Shown here one piece after another: positions 9,161 to 17,779 of a stretch of DNA of 64,000 nt; position 1 is the stretch's first letter; every line of letters begins with the position of its first letter. This DNA comes from Occultella kanbiaonis (GTDB lineage Bacteria; Actinomycetota; Actinomycetes; Actinomycetales; Beutenbergiaceae). The stretch is taken from NCBI RefSeq assembly GCF_009708215.1, contig NZ_CP046175.1, positions 1,488,001 to 1,552,000 on the forward strand, read 5' to 3'. The notes beneath the pieces are model-generated. The model saw only the letters and a program-made list of their open reading frames with translations, was not told where the DNA came from and made no database searches. Both the position numbers and the translations under genes were made by a program.

Positions 9161-9634
9161 ATGAGCGCGTCGACGGCAGAAAGTGTCGGGACCGAGTCCA
9201 CCGGGGCAGGGTTCTCCGCCGAGGAACGGGCGTCGATGAAGGCGCGCGCCGAGGAGCTCCGGTCCGATGCCCGCGGCGGCCGGGGCGCGAAGAAGGCGGC
9301 GGCCGACGAGGCTGCACTGCTCGCCAAGATCGAGGACATGGCACAGCCGGACCGGACGCTGGCCGAACGCGTCCACGTCACCGTCACCTCGACCGTTCCG
9401 GACGTCGCACCCAAGCTCATGTATGGCCAACCCGCGTACTACCGGGCAGGGAAGGTGCTCTGCTTCTTCCGGAGCGGACAGGGTGACTCCGAGCGGTACT
9501 CGACGTTCGGATTCAGCGCCGAAGCCGCCCTCGACGACGACGCGGGCATCTGGGCCACCTCGTACGCACTCACCGAGTGGACCGAATCCGTCGAGGCGAT
9601 GATCACGGACCTCCTGACCAGGGCCACCAGCTGA
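9161..9634 (+). CDS. DUF1801 / YdhG-like domain protein
   Basis: A 157-residue soluble protein. The N-terminal 60 residues are charged and Ala-rich (probably helical, RGAKKAAADEAALLAKIED). The C-terminal part has the DUF1801 pattern: APKLMYGQPAYYRAGKVLCFF, then a strand-turn segment ending in ALTEWTESVEAMI. Such proteins have a YjbR/CyaY-like fold; a biochemical role is not established for most members. A GAGG-type ribosome site precedes ATG 9161, and TAGCGT at 9111-9116 may serve as the -10 box of a leadered transcript. Monocistronic, convergent with the GlxA-type regulator. Confidence 0.78.
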   Translation: MSASTAESVGTESTGAGFSAEERASMKARAEELRSDARGGRGAKKAAADEAALLAKIEDMAQPDRTLAERVHVTVTSTVPDVAPKLMYGQPAYYRAGKVLCFFRSGQGDSERYSTFGFSAEAALDDDAGIWATSYALTEWTESVEAMITDLLTRATS

Positions 9635-9676
9635 CTCCGTGACCCGCCGCCCGGCACCCCGCGGTGACGATCGGCG

Positions 9677-10648
9677 CTACCGCACGGCCAGGGAACGGGT
9701 GTGCGTGGTGCGCATTCGCCGGGGACTCGTGCCGTACCGGATGACGAACGCCTGACGCAGGCTCTCGGCCGAGCCGAAGCCACATCGCCGGGCGACCTGG
9801 GACATCGAGAGGTCGGTCGTGGAGACCAGCCGAGCGGCCAGTTCGAGGCGGATCCGGCGCACCGCGCTGGCCGGTGGGACCTTGAGGTGATCCTGGAACA
9901 ACCGGGTCAGCTGTCGCGTGCTGACCCCGACGAGACCGGCGAGCGCGGACGTACGCAGGTCCCCGTCCGGATGGGCCGTGGCGTGGTCGAGGACACGCTT
10001 GACGAGGGCATGGTCGGCGCGCGGGGCCGCGGTGAAGATGCTCATCTGAGCCTGGTTCGCCGGGCGCTGGAGGTAGGTGACCATGCCCATCGCCACCCAG
10101 CGCGCGAACTCGGCGCCGTGGTCCTCCTCGATGAAGGCGAGGGTCAGGTCCAGCGACGCGGTGACACCGCCGGACGTGGCGACCTTGCCGTCCCTGACGT
10201 AGATCGGCCCCGGGTCGAGGCGAACCAGGGGGAAGCGCTCGGCGATGTCCGCCGCGTAGAACCAGTGCGTGGTGGCACGCCGACCGTCCAGCAGGCCGGC
10301 CGCCGCGAGCACGGAGGTACCGGTGCAGACCGATGCAATCCGGCGCGCCCGCGCCGCGAGGCGCCGGACGTGCTGGGTCAGGTCCGGGTTGCGACTGGCG
10401 TCCTCGTGGCCGAGGCCACCGGAGACGATCACCGTGTCGGCTCCCGACACCTCCGCCAGCGCTCGCTGCGCTCCGAGCCGCAGGCCCGAGTCGCAGGTGA
10501 TGTCCCGCCCGTCGATGGTGGCGAGCTCGATGCGGTAGCTCGGGCTGGCGCCGAGGCGGTTCGCCAGCGCGAGCGCGGACGTGACGCTCGAGATGTCGAC
10601 GAGCTCGGCACCCTCGAATCCCACGACGACGACGCTCATGGTGGCCAT
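9677..10648 (-). CDS. GlxA-family transcriptional regulator (DJ-1/PfpI domain + AraC HTH)
   Basis: A 323-residue two-domain regulator. The N-terminal DJ-1/PfpI-like glutamine amidotransferase domain (residues about 5-170: SVVVVGFEGAEL, VIVSGGLGHED, ASVCTGTSVLAAAGLLDGRR) holds the nucleophile-elbow cysteine in SVCTG. The C-terminal AraC-type double HTH has ALAGLVGVSTRQLTRLFQ and VARRCGFGSAESLRQAF. Family members respond to small nitrogenous or quaternary ammonium compounds, but the inducer here is unknown. ATG 10648 (MATMSVVVVG) is chosen because TACGCT lies 6 nt upstream. It is divergent from a multi-pass membrane protein gene that may be its target. Confidence 0.88.
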   Translation of the reverse strand: MATMSVVVVGFEGAELVDISSVTSALALANRLGASPSYRIELATIDGRDITCDSGLRLGAQRALAEVSGADTVIVSGGLGHEDASRNPDLTQHVRRLAARARRIASVCTGTSVLAAAGLLDGRRATTHWFYAADIAERFPLVRLDPGPIYVRDGKVATSGGVTASLDLTLAFIEEDHGAEFARWVAMGMVTYLQRPANQAQMSIFTAAPRADHALVKRVLDHATAHPDGDLRTSALAGLVGVSTRQLTRLFQDHLKVPPASAVRRIRLELAARLVSTTDLSMSQVARRCGFGSAESLRQAFVIRYGTSPRRMRTTHTRSLAVR

Positions 10649-10654
10649 GACGCC

Positions 10655-10660
10655 AGCGTA
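10655..10660 (-). promoter_or_regulatory. -10 box TACGCT of the GlxA-type regulator
   Basis: TACGCT on the minus strand, 6 nt before ATG 10648; leaderless arrangement. Confidence 0.5.
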
Positions 10661-10806
10661 GGCAGAGGTCCGCGTCGACGGCAGGAGTCTCGTAGGACGC
10701 GTATCCAAGAATTCCAGCCATCACCTGCCAGGGGGCGATCCCGCTTGGCATCGTCGTGTCCGCCGGCCCGCCCGGGCGGGGCGGTGATCACGACGAGGGA
10801 GCAACC

Positions 10807-11403
10807 ATGACCACCACAAGCAGGACCGAGACCGAACGCCGGACCCGCTCCGGGGGCGCCATCACCGCCTGGGTCGTGCTCGGAGTCGTCAGCGGCCTCG
10901 GCATGACCTACGGGCTGGCCGCGATGCACGGCGAGTCGATCATCAACGGGACCACCCAGCTCACGCCCGCCACCGCCGTGGGGGTCGCGGCCCTGTGCTA
11001 CCTGGCTGCCGCGGCCACGAGGACCCGCTGGGTCGCCTGGCTCGGCGTGCCGGTGTTCAGCGGCCTCGCCTTCGCGGGCCTGCTCGGGGCACTGCCCTGG
11101 TGGACCCTGTTCGTCCTGGCCGCGATCGTCCTGCTCGGGGTCGGGGTGCTCCTGGGGGCCGGCCAGGTCACCGCGGTCCAGGCCGCGGCCCTGCTCGGCT
11201 ACTTCGGGATGGCGATCGTCGCGCTCCAGCTGAGCCCTCAGCTCGGACTGGCGATCGCGGGCGTGACGCTGGCCGCCCACGCGTTCTGGGACGTCAAGCA
11301 CTACCGCAGCGGCGAGGTGGTCCTGGGCTCGCTGGCGATCTTCTGCATCGGGCTGGACCTCACCGTCGGTGCCATCTGCGTCGCGCTGGCGATCGCCGGC
11401 TGA
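10807..11403 (+). CDS. Multi-pass membrane protein of unknown function
   Basis: A 198-residue, strongly hydrophobic protein with about six or seven predicted helices, starting at about residue 19 (GAITAWVVLGVVSGLGMTYGL), with short loops. AHAFWDVKHYRSGEVV near residue 160 is the main polar segment. I do not recognise a family. ATG 10807 has a good ribosome site (GAGGGAG, 6 nt upstream). It is divergent from the GlxA-type regulator, which suggests, but does not prove, control by it. Confidence 0.75.
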   Translation: MTTTSRTETERRTRSGGAITAWVVLGVVSGLGMTYGLAAMHGESIINGTTQLTPATAVGVAALCYLAAAATRTRWVAWLGVPVFSGLAFAGLLGALPWWTLFVLAAIVLLGVGVLLGAGQVTAVQAAALLGYFGMAIVALQLSPQLGLAIAGVTLAAHAFWDVKHYRSGEVVLGSLAIFCIGLDLTVGAICVALAIAG

Positions 11404-11452
11404 CGCGCCGAGGGGGTGGCGTACGGACGAGGGCTCGGCGAGGATGGGACGC

Positions 11453-11824
11453 ATGGATGAGAAGCAGAACGACGGCGAGAAAACCTGGTACGAGGAGTTC
11501 AGCGTGTCGGGTTCGGAGCTGCTCGACAAGGTCAAGGGCCTGGTCCACGAGGGCAACGTGCGGCGCCTCTACATCAAGAACGGTGACGGCCGGACCCTCC
11601 TCGAGATCCCGCTCACCGCGGGCGTCGCGATCACGGCCGTGACCGCCGTGATCGCGCCCGTGCTCGTGGCCGTCGGGGCCGTCGCCGCCCTGCTGACCAA
11701 GGTCACGCTGGGGGTCGAGCGCGAGGGGGAGGCCGCCCCGGACGTGGCCGACCCTGCTCCGGCCGACCAGGACGCTCCGGGGATCCCCGGGGTGGACCCG
11801 GCGCCGGACGAGGACGCGCGGTAG
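11453..11824 (+). CDS. DUF4342 domain protein
   Basis: A 123-residue protein with the DUF4342 layout. The amphipathic N-terminus (EEFSVSGSELLDKVKGLVHEG) is followed by NVRRLYIKNGDGRTLLEIPL, one hydrophobic segment (about 58-84, AGVAITAVTAVIAPVLVAVGA) and an acidic, Pro-rich tail. The function of the family is unknown; the hydrophobic stretch suggests membrane association. AGGA lies 8 nt before ATG 11453. A second in-frame ATG at 11444 is possible. It follows the multi-pass membrane protein gene by 49 nt and could share its transcript. Confidence 0.75.
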   Translation: MDEKQNDGEKTWYEEFSVSGSELLDKVKGLVHEGNVRRLYIKNGDGRTLLEIPLTAGVAITAVTAVIAPVLVAVGAVAALLTKVTLGVEREGEAAPDVADPAPADQDAPGIPGVDPAPDEDAR

Positions 11825-11842
11825 CACCCGCGCCGGTCGCGC

Positions 11843-13009
11843 CTACTCCTCGACGAGGCCGCCGAACTCCCGACCTCGCCACCGGGCGAGTTCCGCGCCC
11901 CGGTCCTCGACCACGCGGCGCAGGGCCGGGTCGACCGACAGCCAGGGTGTGAACCGGATGCTCACGGTGCTGCCCTTGGTGAGCGGGCGCCAGGTGCCGA
12001 GGATCTCGCCGCCGGCTGCGACCGCACCCGGTCTGCCGATGGTCCGGAACAGATCCTTGCGGCCGGCCTCGTCCGGCACCAGCAGGTCCCGGTCCTTCGC
12101 CTGCAGCAACGGGTCGAACGCGCCAAGCAGGCGCACCTCGAGCGCGTCGTCGGCGCCGCCCGACCCGTCGGCCTCGACGAGGGCGGGCACATCCGGCTCC
12201 AGCAGCCACGACGGGCGACCCTCGACCTCCACCGCGACGGCGTCCGCTGGCCAGGCGGCGACCACGTCCCGGACCGGCGCGTCCAGGTAGGCGGCCACCT
12301 CCTTGGGGGTGGCCGGGCCGAGCAGGCGCAGGTAGGCGCGGACGACCTGCAGGTGCTCGGGTGCTGTGCCCGGACCCCGCGGGGCGCGGGCCGGACCGTG
12401 GCTGCGGCGACGCCAGCCCGGGATCCGGCGCAGCACCGGGGGCGAGGTGCCCGGGTCCAATTCCAGCCCGGCGTACAGGGCGCTGAGCCGGAACGGCTGC
12501 TCGTACAGGTGCGTAGCCCTGCACACCCGGCAGTAGCGCAGGTACGGCTCGTCCACGCGGGCCGTCAGCTGCGCGGACATCTCACCCTTGACCGTCGGCT
12601 CCTTGACGATCTCGCGCATGTGCCGGGCGACGACGTCGAGCGCGTCGAGGACGTCGATGCCGGCCCCGCGCAGCGGCCTGGACGCGTCGTACACCCGCTT
12701 CGCGGCGTCCGCCTCGGAGAACGGTGAGACCGCCTGCATCACCCCGGGCAGATCGGCCCGCCGGTACGCGTGCGGTGCCCCGCGCAACGTCCACGCGAGC
12801 GCCAACTCGGGCTCCGCCGTCGCCGGGTCGACGCCACGCAACCACAACGCCCAGGCGGACCCCATCGGGCCGGTGTCCTGCACGCCCAGGTCGAGTGCGG
12901 GCGCCTCGGCGACGCCGACCGGCCCGGCATGGGCCAGCCCTTGACGGCGCCAGCGGTACCGCAGCGCGCCGGCGCGGGAGACGGTGACGATGGGCCGCTG
13001 CGCATCCAT
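11843..13009 (-). CDS. Winged-helix DNA-binding (HTH_42 / AlkZ-like) protein
   Basis: A 388-residue protein of the winged-helix HTH_42 group, which includes AlkZ, a glycosylase that unhooks interstrand crosslinks. It shows the family's N-terminal SRAGALRYRWRRQGL, the central LRLLGPATPKEVAAYLDAPVRDVV winged-helix segment, WLLEPDVPAL, LLGAFDPLLQAKDRDLLVPDEAGRKDLF and the C-terminal PWLSVDPALRRVVEDRGAELARW. A DNA repair role is known only for some members, so repair function here is inference. TAGCCT 6 nt before ATG 13009 supports the start. Convergent with the DUF4342 gene. Confidence 0.82.
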   Translation of the reverse strand: MDAQRPIVTVSRAGALRYRWRRQGLAHAGPVGVAEAPALDLGVQDTGPMGSAWALWLRGVDPATAEPELALAWTLRGAPHAYRRADLPGVMQAVSPFSEADAAKRVYDASRPLRGAGIDVLDALDVVARHMREIVKEPTVKGEMSAQLTARVDEPYLRYCRVCRATHLYEQPFRLSALYAGLELDPGTSPPVLRRIPGWRRRSHGPARAPRGPGTAPEHLQVVRAYLRLLGPATPKEVAAYLDAPVRDVVAAWPADAVAVEVEGRPSWLLEPDVPALVEADGSGGADDALEVRLLGAFDPLLQAKDRDLLVPDEAGRKDLFRTIGRPGAVAAGGEILGTWRPLTKGSTVSIRFTPWLSVDPALRRVVEDRGAELARWRGREFGGLVEE

Positions 13010-13015
13010 CCACTC

Positions 13016-13021
13016 AGGCTA
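13016..13021 (-). promoter_or_regulatory. -10 box TAGCCT of the AlkZ-like gene
   Basis: TAGCCT on the minus strand, 6 nt before ATG 13009; leaderless arrangement. Confidence 0.5.
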
Positions 13022-13044
13022 GACCTGGGCACCGACCCCTCGAC

Positions 13045-14058
13045 TCAGGCGGACTCGCGCACCACGAGTTCCGTCGGCATCGTCACGGGCTCGAGGATGG
13101 GACCGCCCTCGAGCTGCGCCAGCAGCATGGCGACCGCCTGGGTGGCCATCTCGTCGACCGGGTTCACCACCGTGGTCAGCGGTGGCCGGGTCCGGGTCGC
13201 CAGCTCGAGGTTGTCCATGCCGACCACGGCGATGTCCGTGGGGATCGCGCGCCCGCTCGCGCGGATCGCGTCCATGGCCCCGCTGGCCATCAGGTCCGAG
13301 GCGACGAACACGGCGTCGAGGTCTGGGTGGCCGGCGAGCAGGCGCGTCATCGCGTCGCCGCCACCCGCCACGGTGAAGTCACCGAGTTCGACGGCGTCGG
13401 CCGGCAGGCCGTGCTCGGTGAGCACGCTGCGCCAGCCTTCGAGCCGGTCCGCACCGGCGCTCATGTCCGCGGGACCCGCGACGGTGCCGATCCTCGTCCG
13501 GCCGGAGTCCACCAGGTACCCGGTGGCGAGCGCCGCGGCCGCGACGTTGTCGACGTCCACGAACGTCAGGCCGGGGTGCTCGGCGAACGGGCGGCCCAGG
13601 AACACCGTGGGCAGGCTGACCTCGGCCACGGACCGCCACAGATTGTCGTTCGCGTGGTGGGAGACGATGATGGCGCCGTCGGTGTGGCGGCCGCGGATGT
13701 ACCGGTCCAGTCGGCCGTCGCCGTCGCCCGGGCTGCCGATCAACAGCACCATCTGCAGCTCGGTGAGCGCGAGCGCCTTCGTCACGCCGCGCAGGGTCCC
13801 CGCGAAGAACGGGTCGTTGAAGACCCGCTCGTCGGACTCCGGCACCACGACGGCGATCGTGTCCGTCCGCCGGGTGACGAGCGAGCGGGCGGCCAGGTTC
13901 GGGCTGTAGCCGAGGTCGCGGATCGCCGCCAGGACGGCCTCGCGGGTGGCGTCCTGGACCCGCTCGTCCGCGTTGACGACCCGGGAGGCGGTGGCCCGCG
14001 AGACACCGGCCGCGCGCGCGACATCCTCGAGCGTCGGAACGCCGGTTCGTCGTGACAT
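13045..14058 (-). CDS. LacI-family transcriptional repressor (sugar system A)
   Basis: A 337-residue LacI/GalR regulator. The N-terminal HTH (residues about 8-30: TLEDVARAAGVSRATASRV) is followed by a hinge helix and a periplasmic-binding-protein-like effector domain (TDTIAVVVPES through VVGMDNLELATRTRPPLTTV). It lies immediately downstream of importer A on the same strand, 66 nt after the second permease, and is probably co-transcribed with it. The likely operators are the two GAGCGCTC-type palindromes upstream of the binding-protein gene at 17623-17670. A matching site lies in front of importer B, which has no local repressor, so B may be a second target. The inducer is unknown. ATG 14058 is chosen because the HTH begins about 8 residues later. 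Confidence 0.9.
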   Translation of the reverse strand: MSRRTGVPTLEDVARAAGVSRATASRVVNADERVQDATREAVLAAIRDLGYSPNLAARSLVTRRTDTIAVVVPESDERVFNDPFFAGTLRGVTKALALTELQMVLLIGSPGDGDGRLDRYIRGRHTDGAIIVSHHANDNLWRSVAEVSLPTVFLGRPFAEHPGLTFVDVDNVAAAALATGYLVDSGRTRIGTVAGPADMSAGADRLEGWRSVLTEHGLPADAVELGDFTVAGGGDAMTRLLAGHPDLDAVFVASDLMASGAMDAIRASGRAIPTDIAVVGMDNLELATRTRPPLTTVVNPVDEMATQAVAMLLAQLEGGPILEPVTMPTELVVRESA

Positions 14059-14124
14059 CGTGCTGTCCCGCCCTTCGCCGTGATTGCTGGTGCTCAAACT
14101 ATCCGCCCCGGGGGCCCGCACGGG

Positions 14125-15036
14125 TCAGCCCTTGACCGCGCCGGCCATGATGCCGCTGACGAGCTGCCGGCCGGCGACCACGAACAGGATCAGGAGCGGG
14201 AACGTGGTCACCAGCACGCCCGCCATGACGAGCGAGTAGTCGGTGAAGTAGTTCGCCTGCAGCAGCTGGACCGCCATCGGCAGGGTCGGATTGTTCGAGG
14301 TGAGAATGATGAACGGCCAGAAGAACGCGACCCAGTGCTGCACGAACGTGAAGAGACCGAGCATCGCGGCGGCCGGCCGAGCGGCCGGCAGGGCCACGTG
14401 CCAGAACGTCCGGATCATCGACGCACCGTCCACCCGGGCGGCCTCGATGAGTTCGTACGGGAGGGCCTGGTCCAGGTACTGGGTCATCCAGAACACTCCG
14501 AACGCGGAGACCATGGCCGGCACGATGACGCCGATCAGGTTGTTCGCCCAGCCGAGCTCGGTGAACAGGATGAACATCGGCACGATGCCGAGCTGGGTGG
14601 GCACGGCCATGGTCGCGATCACGAACACCAGGAGCGGCCCGCGGCCCCGGTAACGCAGTTTCGCGAACGAGAACCCGGCCAGGGTCGAGAACGCGACGAC
14701 CGAGACGGCGGCGCTGACCGAGATGATCATCGAGTTCACGAACGCCTTGCCGAACGGGACGCGGCCGCCGAGCACCTCGGCGATGTTCGCGAACAGGTTC
14801 CCCTCGGGCACCAGGCTCGGGATCGGGTTGCGCGCGATCGAGACCGCGTCCGAGGAGGCGAGCTGGAGCGTGTAGTAGAGCGGATACACCGCGATCAGCA
14901 GGACCACGGCGAGGATCGCGTAGGTGACCCAGCCCGGCCGGCGGTTCGCGCCACCGGTCGCACGCCCGCGTCGCCGGGCCGCCCAGCGTGCGGCCCCCGG
15001 GCCGGCGCTCTGCGCGATGACGGGGATCGAGGACAT
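14125..15036 (-). CDS. Sugar ABC transporter permease A2 (MalG-like)
   Basis: A 303-residue inner-membrane permease with about six helices, the first at residues 38-58. It has the EAA loop typical of CUT1 sugar importers (EAARVDGASMIRTFWHVALP, about residues 200-219) and the characteristic C-terminal end GIMAGAVKG. It starts by a TGATG junction with the upstream permease, so translation is coupled. With the next two genes it forms importer A. No ATPase gene is present. The substrate is probably an oligosaccharide, as for other CUT1 systems, but is not specified by the sequence. Confidence 0.9.
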   Translation of the reverse strand: MSSIPVIAQSAGPGAARWAARRRGRATGGANRRPGWVTYAILAVVLLIAVYPLYYTLQLASSDAVSIARNPIPSLVPEGNLFANIAEVLGGRVPFGKAFVNSMIISVSAAVSVVAFSTLAGFSFAKLRYRGRGPLLVFVIATMAVPTQLGIVPMFILFTELGWANNLIGVIVPAMVSAFGVFWMTQYLDQALPYELIEAARVDGASMIRTFWHVALPAARPAAAMLGLFTFVQHWVAFFWPFIILTSNNPTLPMAVQLLQANYFTDYSLVMAGVLVTTFPLLILFVVAGRQLVSGIMAGAVKG

Positions 15037-16106
15037 CAGGTCTCCTTCGAGGCGGTGGTGGGCCGGGTGGCGTCAGCGGCGGGGGTGCGGCCGGCGTCGC
15101 CGGAGCCGCGCGCGAGGAGCCGGGCGGCACCTCGCGGGGAGTCGCTGGTGGCGATCCGGCGCGAGACGAGGAAGTTCACCAGGGCAACCACGATGATGAT
15201 CAGGAACAGCAGCCATGCGATCGCGGCGGCGCGGCCGAAGTTCTTCTGGTTGCCCCAGCCGACGTCGTACATGTACATGGCAACGGTCATCCAGTTCCGG
15301 GACGGGCCACCGAGACCCTGGTCGTCGAACAGACGTGGCTCGTCGAAGATCTGGAGGCCGCCGATGGTGGCCGTGATGATGACGAAGATGATCGTCGGCC
15401 GCAGCTGCGGCACCGTGACCGAGAAGAACTGGCGCAACCGGCCCGCACCGTCGATGATCGCGGCCTCGTACAGCTCCTGGGGCACGGCCTGCATGGCGGC
15501 CAGGAAGATCAGGGTGTTGTAGCCGGTCCAGCGGAAGTTCACCATCGTGGCGATCGCGATGTGGCTGGTCAGCCGGTCCGAGTGCCATCCGAGCGGCTCA
15601 AGGCCGACCTGGGTGAGCAGGGCGTTCACGAGGCCCGAGTCGTCGGCGAACAGCCGGCCGAAGATGAGCCCGACGGCGACGGGCGCCACGATGAACGGCA
15701 GCAGCACCCCCATCCGCCAGAACGTCTTCGCGCGCAGGTTCGCGTTCAGCACCGCCGCCAGGGCGAGTGCGGCGATCACCTGCGGGACCGAGGACAGCGC
15801 GAAGATGCTGAACGTGTTGCCGATGGCCTTGAGGAAGGTCGGCTGGGCGAACACATCGCGGTAGTTGGTCAACCCGACGAACTCGCCCTGACCGCCGAGC
15901 AGGTTCCACTCGTGCACCGAGACGAACGCGGTGTACAGCAGCGGGAAGGCCCCGACCACCGCGAACAGGATGAAGAACGGGGAGATGTACAGGTAGGGCG
16001 AGACCTTGACGTCCCAGCGGCCCATCCGCTGCCGGAACCCCATCCTGCGAGCCGTGGCCTCGCGGGGCCGCTGCGCCGTCGGCGGGCGCGGGGTGATGAC
16101 ACTCAT
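15036..16106 (-). CDS. Sugar ABC transporter permease A1 (MalF-like)
   Basis: A 356-residue MalF-type permease: basic cytoplasmic N-terminus, first helix at about residues 37-58 (SPYLYISPFFILFAVVG), WNLLGGQGEFVGLTNY on the outside, and the EAA-type loop YEAAIIDGAGRLRQFFSVTV. The C-terminus is long and cytoplasmic (DSPRGAARLLARGSGDAG), about 35 residues beyond the last helix. ATG 16106 is preferred to 16118 because GAGGAG lies just upstream. A 13-bp hairpin sits between this gene and the binding-protein gene. Confidence 0.9.
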   Translation of the reverse strand: MSVITPRPPTAQRPREATARRMGFRQRMGRWDVKVSPYLYISPFFILFAVVGAFPLLYTAFVSVHEWNLLGGQGEFVGLTNYRDVFAQPTFLKAIGNTFSIFALSSVPQVIAALALAAVLNANLRAKTFWRMGVLLPFIVAPVAVGLIFGRLFADDSGLVNALLTQVGLEPLGWHSDRLTSHIAIATMVNFRWTGYNTLIFLAAMQAVPQELYEAAIIDGAGRLRQFFSVTVPQLRPTIIFVIITATIGGLQIFDEPRLFDDQGLGGPSRNWMTVAMYMYDVGWGNQKNFGRAAAIAWLLFLIIIVVALVNFLVSRRIATSDSPRGAARLLARGSGDAGRTPAADATRPTTASKET

Positions 16107-16123
16107 GCTGCTCCTCATGAGGG

Positions 16124-16158
16124 GGTCGGCGGGGCGGGTGGGTGCCGCCCCGCCGACC
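16124..16158 (-). promoter_or_regulatory. Intercistronic stem-loop between binding protein and permease genes of system A
   Basis: Perfect 13-bp stem (GGTCGGCGGGGCG / CGCCCCGCCGACC, 9-nt loop) between the SBP stop at 16178 and the permease start at 16106. Such hairpins commonly protect the SBP message or partly terminate transcription, so that binding protein exceeds permease. Confidence 0.55.
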
Positions 16159-16177
16159 GGTTGGCGGATCGGTCGGG

Positions 16178-17509
16178 CTAGAGGCCGAGGTCGGCGACCG
16201 CCTGCTCGGCGGCGGCCCAGGAGTCCTCGGCGTTCTGCTCACCGGTCACGTCCACACGAAGGATGGCGTCCTGCACCGTCTGGTGGATCGCGAAGTAGTT
16301 CGGGCCCTTGTAGGGCAGGAACCCGAGCTCGTCGACGGCGAGGGAGCGGCTCGCGAAGATCTCACCGACGGGAGCGTCGTTGAAGAACTCGTTCGTGGCC
16401 CCGGTCAGGTCAGGGTTCTCGTAGGCGTCCACCTGGCTCGGGAACGTCCCGGCGTTGCCGAACGCCTGGACCTGGATCTCCGGGGAGGTGAGCCACTCGG
16501 CGAGTGCCTGGGCCTCCTCGACGTGCTCGCCGCCGGCGGGCACGGTCAGGTACGAGCCGCCCCAGTTGCCGCCGCCGCCGGGGAAGACGTCGGCGATGTC
16601 CCAGCCCTCGACCTCGGCCGCGTTGCCCGCGATCGGGCCCTGCATCCACGCCGGGCAGAGCATCGTCGCGAACGCGTTGTTCTGGAACCCGGCGGTCCAG
16701 TCCTCCTGCCACTGCTCGAAGCCCGCCGACAGACCGTCGTCGGTGGACGCACTCAGTACCGCGTCGTAGGCCTCGCGCACCTCCGGGTTGGTCAGCCCGA
16801 CAGGGGTGCCGTCGCCCTCCTCGTAGGCGAACTCGACCTGGTTGATCATGCCCTGGTAGATCGAGACGGCCGAGTCGTACCAGGCCGAGTCGGACGCGCC
16901 GACGAACTGGCGCCCGACCTCGAAGTAGTCGTCCCAGGTGGCGTCGGCGCCGCCCAGCAGCTCGGCCACCTCGGCCCGGTCGGTGGGCAGGCCCGCCGCG
17001 GCGAACAGGTCGGAGCGGTAGCAGATCGCCTGCGGGCCGACGTCGGTGCCGTAGCCGAGCAGTCGGCCGTCCTCGGTGGTGGCTGCGGCGACCTTGCTCT
17101 CCAGCCAGCGACCCTCGACGGCCGGGTCGGAGAGGTCGGTGAAGTAGTCGGGGTACTGCAACAGCTCGGCCAGCCAGTCGACCTCGATGGCCTCGATGTC
17201 GCTCAGGCCCTCACCGCCGGAGGCGAGGTTCGTGGTCAGGTTGGCCCGCGCGTCCTCGGCGCGGGCGGCCAGGACGTGCTCGACCACGACGTTCGGGTGT
17301 TCGGCGGTGTACTGGGCGAGGAGTTCCTCGGTGTAGCCGAAGTCGTTGAACGTGGCGACCGTGAGGGTGATCTGCTCACCCTCGCCGGAGCCGCCGTCCG
17401 TGGTCGAACCGGTCTCGCCGCTGCCGGCATCGCCGCCGCCGCACGCGGCCGTCAGGGCCAGGCCGCACAGGCCGGCCGTTGCTACCAGTGCTCGTGTCCT
17501 ACGTCGCAC
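16178..17509 (-). CDS. Extracellular sugar-binding lipoprotein A
   Basis: A 443-residue family 1 solute-binding protein. The signal peptide RRRTRALVATAGLCGLALTAAC ends in a lipobox-like TAAC, so it should be a lipoprotein on the outer face of the membrane, with a Gly/Ser/Glu-rich linker after the cysteine. The body starts ITLTVATFNDFGYTEELLAQY and has aromatic residues (WDDYFEVGRQF, WMQGPIAG) typical of sugar binding. GTG 17509 is chosen because AAGGAG lies 5 nt upstream. First gene of importer A; two LacI-type palindromes lie 114-161 nt upstream. At the lipobox the -3 residue is Thr, slightly unusual. Confidence 0.9.
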   Translation of the reverse strand: MRRRTRALVATAGLCGLALTAACGGGDAGSGETGSTTDGGSGEGEQITLTVATFNDFGYTEELLAQYTAEHPNVVVEHVLAARAEDARANLTTNLASGGEGLSDIEAIEVDWLAELLQYPDYFTDLSDPAVEGRWLESKVAAATTEDGRLLGYGTDVGPQAICYRSDLFAAAGLPTDRAEVAELLGGADATWDDYFEVGRQFVGASDSAWYDSAVSIYQGMINQVEFAYEEGDGTPVGLTNPEVREAYDAVLSASTDDGLSAGFEQWQEDWTAGFQNNAFATMLCPAWMQGPIAGNAAEVEGWDIADVFPGGGGNWGGSYLTVPAGGEHVEEAQALAEWLTSPEIQVQAFGNAGTFPSQVDAYENPDLTGATNEFFNDAPVGEIFASRSLAVDELGFLPYKGPNYFAIHQTVQDAILRVDVTGEQNAEDSWAAAEQAVADLGL

Positions 17510-17622
17510 GATGACTCCTTCGTCGTGGTGCGGCTGGTGCCGCAACCTTGGTGGGGTGCCGGGTCGTTCCGGCGGTCGAGGGATTTGCGCAGGTGTTCCG
17601 GGCAGCTTCGCCCGGAACGGGT

Positions 17623-17634
17623 AAGAGCGCTCTC
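17623..17634. promoter_or_regulatory. LacI-type operator A-O1
   Basis: AAGAGCGCTCTC with a central CG, a palindromic core shared with the stronger site 20 bp away and with the site before importer B. Confidence 0.65.
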
Positions 17635-17652
17635 ACAGTCGGACGACCATGT

Positions 17653-17670
17653 CCTGAGAGCGCTCTCAGG
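17653..17670. promoter_or_regulatory. LacI-type operator A-O2 (perfect 18-bp palindrome)
   Basis: CCTGAGAGCGCTCTCAGG is fully self-complementary with the central CG typical of LacI-family operators. It lies 144 nt upstream of the binding-protein start, in the only divergent intergenic space of system A. Confidence 0.8.
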
Positions 17671-17779
17671 GATTGCAGTGATAGTGGAACATGTGCGGCC
17701 ACCGCGTCAAGTCCCGTGACCGAACCGCAATCAACGGGGGCCGGCGCCGACGTCCGATCCGGACGGGGTCCCGGGTGCG